From assembly GCF_009184895.1 (NCBI RefSeq), contig NZ_WESE01000004.1, positions 248,001 through 312,000 on the forward strand: a DNA stretch of 64,000 nucleotides. The letters are read 5' to 3'. Below are positions 28,583 to 37,369 of this stretch, piece after piece. The notes under the pieces are model-generated. The model had not been told where the DNA came from. It was given only the letters and a program-made list of their open reading frames with translations, and ran no database searches. The position numbers and the translations under genes were made by a program. The number at the start of each line of letters is the position of its first letter. Within the stretch, counting starts at the first letter, position 1. This stretch comes from Nostocoides sp. F2B08. Lineage in GTDB: Bacteria; Actinomycetota; Actinomycetes; Actinomycetales; Dermatophilaceae.

Positions 28583-29881
28583 TCAGGTCGCCGACCGCCC
28601 AGGTGCCTCGGCAACGCCGACCACGGCAGCACCACCCCCGTCATCATCGCCGTCGTCGGCAACGCGCCGTGCCTCGTCGTCCCTCGCGAGCAACCAGAGG
28701 ATCCCCAGCACGAGCAGCGCACCCACCACGTCGGCGTTCTGCATGAACCGACCGAAGAGCGACACCGGCCGGTCCTGCGCGAGCCACGTGATGCCCCACC
28801 ACGGCAGCCGCATGAGGAACCACGCCATGATGCCGAGCGCCGCATAGGCGCGCCAGCGCGGTCGGGGCGGCCAGGCGCCCAGCACGGCGAGGACGACGAC
28901 GACGACCCAGTGGAAGTGGTGGATCCACGCGACCGGCGAGAGCAGCACCGCGAGCATCCCGACCGCGGCGACCTCGCCGACCGAGTCGCCACGCCGCCAC
29001 AGCTCGCGCGCGACGAGGAACCCGGCCACCCCGACGGCGACCACGAGCGCGACCCACAGCACCGTCCCCGCCGTCCCGTCCGGGCCGTGTCGCAGCAGCA
29101 CCCCGCGCAGCGACTGGTTCGACGTGCCGGAGTTCGGCCCGAGCCGCGTCGGGTCGGTCAGTGCACCGGTCCAGAAGGTCCACGAGGCCCGCGGCAGCAG
29201 CACGGCCGTGACCAGCGTGACGAACCCGGCGGTGACCACCGCCGTCGCCGCCTCCCGCCAGCGTCGGCAGACGACGTAATGGACGATGAACACCCCCGGC
29301 GTGAGCTTGACGGCGGTCGCGAGCCCGACGAGCATCCCGGGCGGCAGCGACCGCAGGATCCGCGGCCGGGGTCGGCGGAGATCGGCCAGGCACGCGAGGA
29401 CGAGAAAGGCGTTGACCTGCCCGAAGCGGATGCCGTCCGCGACAGGATGCAGCCACAGCATCGGCACCGTCAGGGCGGCGATGATCACCGGCCGCCAGGT
29501 CGCGGCCCGTTCGGATACATGCCACGGCAGCAGGCGGTATGCGGCGAGCCAGACGATCCCGAACGTCGCCGCGACCTGGGCGACCGTCCACAGCCATCCG
29601 GCGACCTCGAACGGGACCATGCCGAGCGGCGCGGAGAGGATCGCCGCGAAGGGCGGGTAGGTGAACGGCAGCAGCTGCGGGGGTTCGGTGAGCGTGGCGT
29701 AGATGTCGGTGCCGGCCAGCATCGAGAGGGCCGCCTGCCGGTAGACCTCCACGTCGACCTGCCACTGGTCCTCCGGCCAGAACACCAGGTAGCGCAGCAC
29801 CGGGGGCAGCGCACCGAGCACGAGGATGAGGACCGCAAGACCCCACACCGGTATGCGGTGGGGAGCCCGGCCGGAAGTCAC
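28583..29881 (-). CDS. GT87-family mannosyltransferase-like membrane protein
   Basis: 432 aa, roughly ten membrane helices. The first luminal loop contains VDVEVYRQAALSMLAGTDIY and LPFTYPPFAA, typical of GT-C enzymes of the DUF2029/GT87 group such as mycobacterial alpha-1,2-mannosyltransferases. These add mannose from polyprenyl-phosphomannose to envelope lipoglycans on the outer face. The Asp in VDVEVY is a plausible catalytic or metal residue. It is close to further glycosyltransferases on the same strand and divergent from the large membrane protein. Confidence 0.85.
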   Translation of the reverse strand: MTSGRAPHRIPVWGLAVLILVLGALPPVLRYLVFWPEDQWQVDVEVYRQAALSMLAGTDIYATLTEPPQLLPFTYPPFAAILSAPLGMVPFEVAGWLWTVAQVAATFGIVWLAAYRLLPWHVSERAATWRPVIIAALTVPMLWLHPVADGIRFGQVNAFLVLACLADLRRPRPRILRSLPPGMLVGLATAVKLTPGVFIVHYVVCRRWREAATAVVTAGFVTLVTAVLLPRASWTFWTGALTDPTRLGPNSGTSNQSLRGVLLRHGPDGTAGTVLWVALVVAVGVAGFLVARELWRRGDSVGEVAAVGMLAVLLSPVAWIHHFHWVVVVVLAVLGAWPPRPRWRAYAALGIMAWFLMRLPWWGITWLAQDRPVSLFGRFMQNADVVGALLVLGILWLLARDDEARRVADDGDDDGGGAAVVGVAEAPGRSAT

Positions 29882-29920
29882 GCCGCCATTGTGTCGTAGT
29901 CACCCCCGTAGGCTGGTGGG

Positions 29921-32278
29921 GTGACTCTCGCCCCGGTCCGCCGCCTGCTCGCCCTCCTGGGCGTGCTGTTCGGGGCGCTCCTCCTGCTGCCCTCGCAAGC
30001 GGCCCAGGCGGCACCGTCCTCCACTCATACGGCGCTGCCGGGAGTGCAGTCGGCCCAGGCGGACCCGTCGGGAGCGACGGTGCTCGTCGGCACCGGGGGA
30101 ATCACCTGGTCCGACGTCGACCCCGAGGTCACACCGCGGCTCTGGGAGCTGCTCCGCGACGGGTCGGGCGCGGCGCTGACGGTCCGCTCGGTCAACACCT
30201 CGACGTGCCCCGTCGACGCCTGGCTCGGTGTGTCGGCGGGCGAACGTGCCGCCGCGCCGAGCGCCGACGGCAACCCCCGTCGGGCCTCGTGGGAGCCGTG
30301 CCCGGAGCCGTCGCCGGTGGTCGACGGCCAGGTCGAGGAGTGGGACGACTACACCGAGGCGGCTGAAGCGCTCCGCTTCAACGCCCAGCTCGGCTCGCTC
30401 GGCGACATCGCCGCCGAGCAGGGCGTCTGCATCTCGGCCGTCGGACCGGGTGCCGCCCTGGGCGCCGCCCGCGGTGACGGCAGCGTGGAGCGGACCACCG
30501 CATACGATCCCACGGTCCTGCCCGAGGCCCTGACCGACTGTCCGATCACGCTCGTGGACGTCGGCTCGCTGCCGCAGGCGCTCGAGGGCGAGCCGCGCAC
30601 GGAGGCGCTCGCCGAGCTGGATGCGCGCATCGGCGAGGTCGTCGACGCTGCCCCAGCCGGCGCCAACGTCATCGTCGCGAGCATGGCCGACGACGGCCGC
30701 GAGTCGAGGCTGCGGATGGTCGTGGCACGAGGGCCCGACTTCGGAGCGGGCGTCCTGGTCTCGCCGTCGACGCGGCAGCCCGGCCTCGTCGTCAACAACG
30801 ACCTGACGACGAGCCTGCTCGGGCTGACCGGCCTGGAGATCCCGTCCCGCCTCAACGGCGGAGTCATCTCCAGCGAGTCCGCGGGCGTGAACTCCGAGGA
30901 GCTGGCCCAGGAGCGCTGGCAGGAGCTCGTCGACTACGACCTCGCGTCCTTCAAGATCCGCTCTCTCGTCCCACCGTTCTTCCAGGCCTTCGCCTACGGC
31001 CAGCTCGTCATCTACCTGCTCGTCCTCCTGGTGTGGAAGGGCAAGCTCGGCAGTCCCGAGACCCGCGGCCGCTGGCTCGACGTGGCCCGGGTCGTCGCCG
31101 TGAGCGCGGCGGCGGTCCCGGCGGCGACGTTCCTCGCCAACATCGTCCCGTGGTGGCGGGTGAGCTGGCCGATGGTCGCCATCGTCGCCTCGGTCGCCGC
31201 CTGGACCGCGATCATCGCCATCCTCGCGCTGTGCGGGCCGTGGGGACATACCGGACTGGGGCCCGTGGCGGTCGTCTCCGCCGTGACCGTCCTGGTCATC
31301 GGGGTGGACGTCATGACCGGCTCCCGCCTCCAGCTGTCCTCACTCATGGGGCTGCAGCCGGCGATCGGCGGGCGGTACTTCGGCATGGGCAACGTGCCGT
31401 TCGCGCTGTTCATCACGAGCGCGATCCTCCTCGCGACGGTCGTGGCCAACGTTCTCCTCGTGCGCGGTCGCCGCACGGCTGCGGCCGGGGCAGCCGGCGC
31501 GATCCTCGTCGTCGCCCTCATCGTCAACGGCGCACCGATGTGGGGCGCCGACGCGGGTGGCCCGCTGTCGCTCCCGCCGGCCATCGCCTTCCTCGTCCTC
31601 ACCATCCTCGGCATCAGGCTGACCTGGGGACGGTGGCTGCTGCTCTTCGCCGTGACGGGCCTGCTCTTCCTCAGCGTCGCCTTCCTCGACTCACTGCGGC
31701 CGATCGAGAGCCAGAGCCACCTCGGCAGGTTCTTCGAGTCCCTCACGAGCGGGGGCGGCAACGCCTTCGACATCGTCATCCGCAAGGCGCAGCAGAACTG
31801 GGACGTCCTCACCGGCAACTACACGCTGACGATGCTCGTGCCGTTCGCGCTCGCCTTCGTCATCTACGTCCTCGCACGGGAGACGTCCTGGGGCTCACGG
31901 GCGCTGCAGCGCTCCTTCGACCGCTACCCGGCGCTCCGTCCGGGCCTGCTCACCCTGCTCGTGGCTCTGACGATCGGATTCTTCGTCAACGACTCCGGCG
32001 TCGCCATCCCGGCTGTCGGTGCGACGATCGCCGTTCCCCTCCTGATCGCCATCAATGTCCACGTGCTCCGGCAGGGCCGGCTCACCCGGGACGAGCGCCC
32101 CGATCCCGATCCGGACCCCGATCGGGGCGGTGCCGCTGCGGCTCAGGATCCCGCTGCGGACCACCCCACGCAGGAGGGCCTTCCCGCGGGCGCCGGAGCC
32201 GCGTCCCCAGCAGCGCCACAGCCAGCCACGCGAGCAGAACGGCGTAGGGCGCAACGCCACGACGCACGTCGAGCGTGA
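29921..32278 (+). CDS. Large exported/polytopic membrane protein of unknown function
   Basis: 785 aa. A signal-type N-terminal segment ends near AAQAA (residues 1-30), then a soluble extracytoplasmic domain of about 330 residues and about 11 membrane helices (350-710), closing with a cytoplasmic tail rich in Asp-Pro repeats, Ala and Arg. Cys pairs lie in the exported domain. The N-terminal part is reminiscent of an alkaline-phosphatase-superfamily-like fold, but I see no metal motif. Its place among mannosyltransferase genes suggests an envelope role. Its 3' end overlaps the convergent gene by 197 bp. Confidence 0.75.
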   Translation: MTLAPVRRLLALLGVLFGALLLLPSQAAQAAPSSTHTALPGVQSAQADPSGATVLVGTGGITWSDVDPEVTPRLWELLRDGSGAALTVRSVNTSTCPVDAWLGVSAGERAAAPSADGNPRRASWEPCPEPSPVVDGQVEEWDDYTEAAEALRFNAQLGSLGDIAAEQGVCISAVGPGAALGAARGDGSVERTTAYDPTVLPEALTDCPITLVDVGSLPQALEGEPRTEALAELDARIGEVVDAAPAGANVIVASMADDGRESRLRMVVARGPDFGAGVLVSPSTRQPGLVVNNDLTTSLLGLTGLEIPSRLNGGVISSESAGVNSEELAQERWQELVDYDLASFKIRSLVPPFFQAFAYGQLVIYLLVLLVWKGKLGSPETRGRWLDVARVVAVSAAAVPAATFLANIVPWWRVSWPMVAIVASVAAWTAIIAILALCGPWGHTGLGPVAVVSAVTVLVIGVDVMTGSRLQLSSLMGLQPAIGGRYFGMGNVPFALFITSAILLATVVANVLLVRGRRTAAAGAAGAILVVALIVNGAPMWGADAGGPLSLPPAIAFLVLTILGIRLTWGRWLLLFAVTGLLFLSVAFLDSLRPIESQSHLGRFFESLTSGGGNAFDIVIRKAQQNWDVLTGNYTLTMLVPFALAFVIYVLARETSWGSRALQRSFDRYPALRPGLLTLLVALTIGFFVNDSGVAIPAVGATIAVPLLIAINVHVLRQGRLTRDERPDPDPDPDRGGAAAAQDPAADHPTQEGLPAGAGAASPAAPQPATRAERRRAQRHDARRA

Positions 32279-33638
32279 GCCGTTCGACCTCGTCGCTCAT
32301 CGCCACGACCCGGCCGGGCACGTAGGCCAGCGCCATCACCGTGCCCCGCCACAGCGCGAGCAGGTCGAGCGCCGAACGCGCGGCGAGAGTGAGACCCGCC
32401 CAGACGAGCACGTCGTACCAGGGCAGGGAGTACGGTGCGGCGAGCACATAGGCGAGCGAGCCGACCACGAGCACTCGGGCGGTGACGCCGGCGCTGGTCC
32501 TCGCAAACAGGTCGGTGCTGGCCCGCCACAGCAGCACCGCGAGGACGACGCACACGACGGCGGCCATCCAGACGATGAGTGCCCGGACCCGCTCGTCGTC
32601 GACGGGGCCGAGCAGCTCGCTGTCGAGGAGCAGTCGCCACGGGCCGGCCAGGGAGATGTGGCGACGCGCGAGCCGCAGCTGGTTGAGCACGTCCGGCCAC
32701 CAGACGGCATAGAGCGCCAGGGCCGGGAGCATCCCGAGCCCGAAGAGGAGCGCCCGTCGGGGCAGCTCCCGGCGCTGGGCGAACCACCACCCGATGAGCA
32801 CAGCGGGCACGATGAGACCGGCCGTGAACTTCACGCCGATCGCCAGCCCGGCGGCCACCCCCGCCCAGATCACCCATCGTCGGTCGCCCGAGGCGGCGAT
32901 GAGAGCGACGACCACGAGGGCCCCGGCGAGGATGTCGATGTGCGCGCCGAGGACGGCGACCCCGAAGACGATCGGGTTGGCCGTCCACAGCAGGTCGACT
33001 CGCCCCGGCACGTCGCTGAGCTGGAGCAGGACGGCCCGGATGAGCAGCCAGCACGCCACGACGACGAGCTGCCAGAGCCACACCACCTGGCGCTGGTTGT
33101 CTCCCCCGAGCCAGCCGACGGCGTGCATGACGAGCGTCGCGACGGGCCCGTAGATGCTCACGACGTCCTGGTACGGCGGCTCGGCACCGGCGACGACCGG
33201 ATCGACGCCGCCCCCGGCGATCCAGGCGTCCGGAGCCACCGCATACGGACTGGAGCCGAGGGCCGAGAGCCGACCGTAGGCGGCGTAGCTCGTGTGGTCG
33301 GCCGACCCGAACGGCCGGGTCAGCAGAGCGAGCGCGCCGAGGCCGACGGCCATCGGCCAGGTCCACGTGAGGATGCGCGCGCCGAGCCAGCCGAGCACGA
33401 CGCCCGCCGCGCCGAGGAGGTATGCGGTGGCCAGGATCGCCGTGACGGTCGCCGAGGTGAGGGTCAGGGGCAGCAGCGTCCCCGGCGCCCAGCCGCGCGG
33501 GCCCAGGTCGGGCAGGGCGGCCGACTCGCGCGACAGGCCCACGACGATGAGCAGCCCGAAGGACACGACGAGCAGCGTCGTGCGCCAGACGGCGAACCGG
33601 TCGAGCGACCCGTCGACGCGGCGGGCATCGTCGGCCAT
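32082..33638 (-). CDS. Polyprenol-phosphomannose-dependent mannosyltransferase-like protein (MptA/MptB-like)
   Basis: 518 aa. GT-C membrane enzyme with about 12 helices. The segment GSADHTSYAAYGRLSALGSSPY with the Asp of ADH in the first outer loop, then QDVVSIYGPVATL and VLGAHIDILAG, matches alpha-1,6-mannosyltransferases of the MptA/MptB kind that build lipomannan backbones (established family knowledge). The helical part ends near LLGTRL; the last 25 residues are a Pro/Arg/Asp-rich tail encoded in the region overlapping the + strand gene. It starts 3 nt after the GT2 gene stop. Confidence 0.83.
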   Translation of the reverse strand: MADDARRVDGSLDRFAVWRTTLLVVSFGLLIVVGLSRESAALPDLGPRGWAPGTLLPLTLTSATVTAILATAYLLGAAGVVLGWLGARILTWTWPMAVGLGALALLTRPFGSADHTSYAAYGRLSALGSSPYAVAPDAWIAGGGVDPVVAGAEPPYQDVVSIYGPVATLVMHAVGWLGGDNQRQVVWLWQLVVVACWLLIRAVLLQLSDVPGRVDLLWTANPIVFGVAVLGAHIDILAGALVVVALIAASGDRRWVIWAGVAAGLAIGVKFTAGLIVPAVLIGWWFAQRRELPRRALLFGLGMLPALALYAVWWPDVLNQLRLARRHISLAGPWRLLLDSELLGPVDDERVRALIVWMAAVVCVVLAVLLWRASTDLFARTSAGVTARVLVVGSLAYVLAAPYSLPWYDVLVWAGLTLAARSALDLLALWRGTVMALAYVPGRVVAMSDEVERLTLDVRRGVAPYAVLLAWLAVALLGTRLRRPREGPPAWGGPQRDPEPQRHRPDRGPDRDRGARPG

Positions 33639-33641
33639 GGG

Positions 33642-34454
33642 TCAGCCGCGGGTCCGGAAGACCTTCGCCAGCGCCGACCTCATCCGGTCGGTGGGCACCC
33701 GGCGCCATAGCCGGCCGGCGGCCGCGGCGAGGTCCTTGTGTGCCCTGGGCGCCTCCCGGGTTGCGAGCGCGAGCGCGACATCGCGCATCTGGGCGGCCCG
33801 ATGCGCCTTGCCGCGCCAGTCGGACCCGGTGACCCGGTGGTGGACGTCGCACGGGATCTCGCTGACGGTGAAGCCGGCGCGGAGAACATCGATCGTCATG
33901 CCGACCTCGACCCCCCAGCCGCGGGCGAGTGGTGTTGCGGCGTCGAACGCCGGCCGGGTGATGCAGCGCTGGCCGGAGAGCGGCTGGACCGCCTCGTAGC
34001 CGGTGGTCGCCCGGATGCCGCGCTGGGCGAGCCGGACCACCCGGCCGCGTCCGCCGCCGGGGGTGTGCTGGCGCGGCAGGTTCGCGATCGTCAGGTCCGC
34101 CTGGCCGAGCATGACGGGCGGGACCAGCGGGGCCAGGCCGGCGGCGCTGCCCTCGAGGTCGGCGTCGACGAAGAGCAGCGCCCGGCCCACCTCGCGACCG
34201 TCCGTCACGTCCTCCTGGGCCACTCGCCGGGCACCGGTGCCCATCGCAGCGGCCTTACCGCGGTTCTGCGGGTGTCGCACGACGACCGCTCCGGCCGCCG
34301 TCGCGATCTCGGCGGTGCCGTCGGTACTGCCGTCGTCGACGACGACGACGATCTCGACGCCCTGCACACCCTGGATGGACGCGATGGTCGCGGCGATGCG
34401 GTCGGCCTCGTCCTTGGCCGGGATGACGGCCGCGACGCCGTTGCTGCTCGTCAT
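33642..34454 (-). CDS. GT2 family glycosyltransferase
   Basis: 270 aa. Cytoplasmic GT-A fold: AAVIPAKDEADRI at the start, VDDGSTDGT for nucleotide-sugar binding, and FVDADLEG as the DXD-type metal motif. Length and motif spacing resemble polyprenyl-phosphate sugar synthases and glucosyl-3-phosphoglycerate synthase (GpgS). With two polyprenol-dependent GT-C enzymes nearby, making or using a lipid-linked sugar is plausible but not proven. It forms an operon with the MptB-like gene downstream. Confidence 0.87.
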   Translation of the reverse strand: MTSSNGVAAVIPAKDEADRIAATIASIQGVQGVEIVVVVDDGSTDGTAEIATAAGAVVVRHPQNRGKAAAMGTGARRVAQEDVTDGREVGRALLFVDADLEGSAAGLAPLVPPVMLGQADLTIANLPRQHTPGGGRGRVVRLAQRGIRATTGYEAVQPLSGQRCITRPAFDAATPLARGWGVEVGMTIDVLRAGFTVSEIPCDVHHRVTGSDWRGKAHRAAQMRDVALALATREAPRAHKDLAAAAGRLWRRVPTDRMRSALAKVFRTRG

Positions 34455-34462
34455 TGGCCCGC

Positions 34463-35359
34463 CTAGCGCAGGGTGACCTGGCGGCTGAGCAGTCCGGACT
34501 TGGCGCGTCGCTCGTCCGCGGTGAGGCTGTCGGTCGACGCGACCGCGCTTGCATAGCGACCACGCCAGGCCTCGAGCGCTGGCTCGTAGTCCGCCGGTGC
34601 CACGTCGGGGTCGAGCTCGACGACCGGGACGAGGAGACCGCAGGCGCGGAAGGCGCCGAGCAACCGGGTGCCCTCGCCGAGGTCGTCCTCGCCGGCGGCG
34701 TGCAGCCGCGCGAGGGCGTTGGTGGCGGAGTCCTCACTGTCGGGCACCACGATGCGCACATACGTGCGCTCGCCGATCCGGCACCAGAATGCCGAGTCCT
34801 CGCCCATCCGGACGGTCGGGACGGCCGAGGCGTTGGCGCGTTCCAGCGACTCCTTGGCATCGCCGTCCAGCTCGGCCTCCCCCACCCAGAAGTCGAAGCC
34901 CTCGTGGACCTCGGCCCGGAACGGCGTGCTCTGGTCCACGACCTCCTGCAGTCGTGGCGTCTCGACCGTCGGCTGCGGGACCGACTGCAGTGCGCTCCCG
35001 AGCTCCACCTGTGCGGTGGCGAGCAGCTGGCTGACCAGGTCGCGGGACGGGTCGCCGCTGGCACCTCCGGACTGGGTGCCGATGAGGATCTCACCGGTGT
35101 CCCGGTGCAGACCCGCCCAGGCGAGCGGCAGCACCGTTGCCACGGTGGCCTCGGTGACACCCTCTGGTGCCGCGTCGCCCTTCAGTGTGATGCGGCCTGT
35201 GGCCGCCGGGAGGATCTCTCGGATCGCCACCCACTCGGTCTCGCCGGCCAGCCCCTCGAACGGGCGGGAGACGAAGGGGACCTGGACGGTCCGCTCACGT
35301 CTGGGAGCGGAGGCCCGCGCCTCGTGGCGAGCCTGACGACGTCGAGAAGCCTTACCCAT
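34463..35359 (-). CDS. DUF5926 family protein
   Basis: 298 aa. Soluble actinobacterial protein of unknown function. The basic start MGKASRRRQARHEAR and the phrase VPFVSRPFEGLAGE are family hallmarks, with GEDSAFWCRIGERTYVR in the C-terminal half. ATG 35359 is chosen because the family begins with MGK; upstream codons are not conserved. Eight nucleotides separate its stop from the GT2 gene start, so co-transcription is likely. Confidence 0.82.
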   Translation of the reverse strand: MGKASRRRQARHEARASAPRRERTVQVPFVSRPFEGLAGETEWVAIREILPAATGRITLKGDAAPEGVTEATVATVLPLAWAGLHRDTGEILIGTQSGGASGDPSRDLVSQLLATAQVELGSALQSVPQPTVETPRLQEVVDQSTPFRAEVHEGFDFWVGEAELDGDAKESLERANASAVPTVRMGEDSAFWCRIGERTYVRIVVPDSEDSATNALARLHAAGEDDLGEGTRLLGAFRACGLLVPVVELDPDVAPADYEPALEAWRGRYASAVASTDSLTADERRAKSGLLSRQVTLR

Positions 35360-35518
35360 GGCGCACCACTGTACGGCCCACCGGACACGGTGGAGTCGCA
35401 GTGTCACGGCCGTGCCGCCGGGAGGTCTCGTCCGAGCCGGGCTGCGGTCCAGGCACTGTCGGCCGGAGCCGCTTTCGCGGGTTCCCGCCCGTCCGCCGTC
35501 TCGGGTTACCCTCGCGGG

Positions 35519-35995
35519 GTGAGTGAGACAGCGGCGAGCAGCGACCCGAACATGGATGTCGACGAGTACGGCGGCATCCCCGGTCAGGGGCTGGTCCGCA
35601 CCGCCCGCATCCCGTGGGGGGTCGAGGCCGGCGCCGAGGCCCGGCGGGTGGTCGTCACGGACCTCGAGGCACGAGACGTCGCCGAGGACACGATCGACGA
35701 GGCCGAGCTCGTCCTCAGCGAGCTCATCGCCAACTCACTGAGGCACGCCAGCCCTCTCGCGGACGGCACGATCAGGGTGCACTGGAAGGCCAAGAACGAC
35801 GTCGTCGAGCTCGAGGTCTCGGACGGTGGCGGAGAGACCGTGCCGTCGGTGCGCCGGCCGGCTCCCCTGGCCCCGTCAGGTCGTGGGCTTCGGATCGTCC
35901 GGAGCATCGCCCATGAGTGGGGCGTCGTCGACGACCGCGGGACCGTCACCGTCTGGGCGGCCATCGGCGGACCCTCCCGCCGCCGCGTCACCTGA
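35519..35995 (+). CDS. Anti-sigma-factor-type ATP-binding protein (HATPase_c_2)
   Basis: 158 aa from GTG 35519; an ATG at 35552 is an alternative. GHKL-type kinase domain with N-box ELVLSELIANSLRHA, G1 box VSDGGG and G2 box SGRGLRIV. These small single-domain proteins act like RsbW/SpoIIAB, or as regulators of SpoIIE-type phosphatases. No cognate sigma factor or anti-anti-sigma factor is nearby, so the partner is unknown. Its 3' end overlaps the convergent permease gene by 120 bp. Confidence 0.85.
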   Translation: MSETAASSDPNMDVDEYGGIPGQGLVRTARIPWGVEAGAEARRVVVTDLEARDVAEDTIDEAELVLSELIANSLRHASPLADGTIRVHWKAKNDVVELEVSDGGGETVPSVRRPAPLAPSGRGLRIVRSIAHEWGVVDDRGTVTVWAAIGGPSRRRVT

Positions 35996-37192
35996 GCCGC
36001 CCGAGGTCGCGCCCGACGCCGCGCGCTTGCCGGAGCCACGGGCCGGCAACGCGCGGGCACCCAGCGTCCGGGCGTTGCTGAGGACCTCCGTCCATCCCGG
36101 ACCGCCCGGTGGGTCGCCCACGGGCTCCGTCACGGGGTTGCGCAGGCTCTGGACGACGACCTTGATCATCGCCATGACGGGCACTGCGAACAGCGCGCCC
36201 ACGATGCCGTAGACGTAGGAGCCGATCGTCACGCCGATGATGACCCCCCACGGATGCAGGTCGACCGCCTTGGACATCAGGAGTGGCTGGAGGACGTTGC
36301 CCTCGATCTGCTGAACCAGCAGAACGATGCCGACCATGATGAGAGCCGCGGTGAGACCCTCGCTGAAGCCGGCGATGAGGACGACCAGCGCCCCCGACAC
36401 GAAGGCGCCCACGACGGGCACGAAGCTCGCGAGGAACACGACGATGGTCAGTGGCAGCACGAGCGGCAGCCCGAGGATGAGCGCTCCGAGGCCGATACCG
36501 ACCGCGTCCACCGCCGCGACGATGGCCTGGGTCTTGACGTAGGCCCGCACGGACTGGAAGCCGGTGCTGAACGCGCGATCGACGCGATCCTCGAGGGCGC
36601 TGGGCAGTAGCGAGATGAACCACAGCCAGATCCGGCGGCCGTCGGCGAGGAAGAAGAAGGCGGTCACCAGAGCCAGACCGGCGGCGACGGTGAAGGTGCC
36701 GATGCGCGAGCCGGCCGCGAGTGCGCCGGTGACGATGGAGCCGGAGTTGCCCATGACCCAGTCCTGCGCCTGCTGGAAGTAGTCGCTCAGACCCACCTCG
36801 CCCGCGTCGAGGGGGCCGTCGCGCAACCACTCCTGAATGGCCTCGAGGGCGGCGAACACGCTCTCGCGCAGCTCGGCGAAGCCTGAGACGAGCTGCGCGC
36901 CGGTGACGTACATGAGCCCGATGAGCCCGCCGAGGAAGGTCACCATCGCCAGACCCGCCGCGGCGTAGTCCTGCGGGATCACTCGGGTGAAGGCTCGTTT
37001 CAGCGGCAGCAGCAGTCCCGCGAGCAGGACCGCGAAGGCGATGCCTGTGATCGCCGGGCTCACCGGGTTGAGGATGCGCAGGAGCAGATAGCCGGCGATG
37101 CTCAGCACGATGAAGCACAGACCGACCAGCGCGGACACGAGGAGGCCGAAGGGAACCGCCGAGACGACCTGGCGTCCGGAGTGATCACTCAT
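35876..37192 (-). CDS. AI-2E transporter family (PerM/YdiK-like) permease
   Basis: 438 aa. Eight helices in the UPF0118 layout, with the family motif region SFVPVVGAFVSG and QQIEGNVLQPLLMSKAVDLHPW. Members export autoinducer-2, act as Na+/H+ antiporters, or are uncharacterised; substrate unknown here. ATG 37192 is preceded by AGGGTGGGGG, so I prefer it to the in-frame GTG at 37201. The last 70 residues are a Gly/Ala/Asp-rich tail encoded where the gene overlaps the anti-sigma-type gene. Confidence 0.87.
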   Translation of the reverse strand: MSDHSGRQVVSAVPFGLLVSALVGLCFIVLSIAGYLLLRILNPVSPAITGIAFAVLLAGLLLPLKRAFTRVIPQDYAAAGLAMVTFLGGLIGLMYVTGAQLVSGFAELRESVFAALEAIQEWLRDGPLDAGEVGLSDYFQQAQDWVMGNSGSIVTGALAAGSRIGTFTVAAGLALVTAFFFLADGRRIWLWFISLLPSALEDRVDRAFSTGFQSVRAYVKTQAIVAAVDAVGIGLGALILGLPLVLPLTIVVFLASFVPVVGAFVSGALVVLIAGFSEGLTAALIMVGIVLLVQQIEGNVLQPLLMSKAVDLHPWGVIIGVTIGSYVYGIVGALFAVPVMAMIKVVVQSLRNPVTEPVGDPPGGPGWTEVLSNARTLGARALPARGSGKRAASGATSGGSGDAAAGGSADGRPDGDGPAVVDDAPLMGDAPDDPKPTT

Positions 37193-37369
37193 GTCCCCCA
37201 CCCTAAGCGGGCGAGGTGTGCGCCCGGCCGCTCCGCCAGCCGCTCGGGCGGTGTGACCCAGGTCGTGGTCTGCGGGGCTCCTGCCGGACTACCGTGGAAG
37301 ACGCGCCTGAGCGCCAGGTCGCCGGCAGGAGCCCGACCGCGCGGCGCACACGACAAGAAGGTGATCGCG

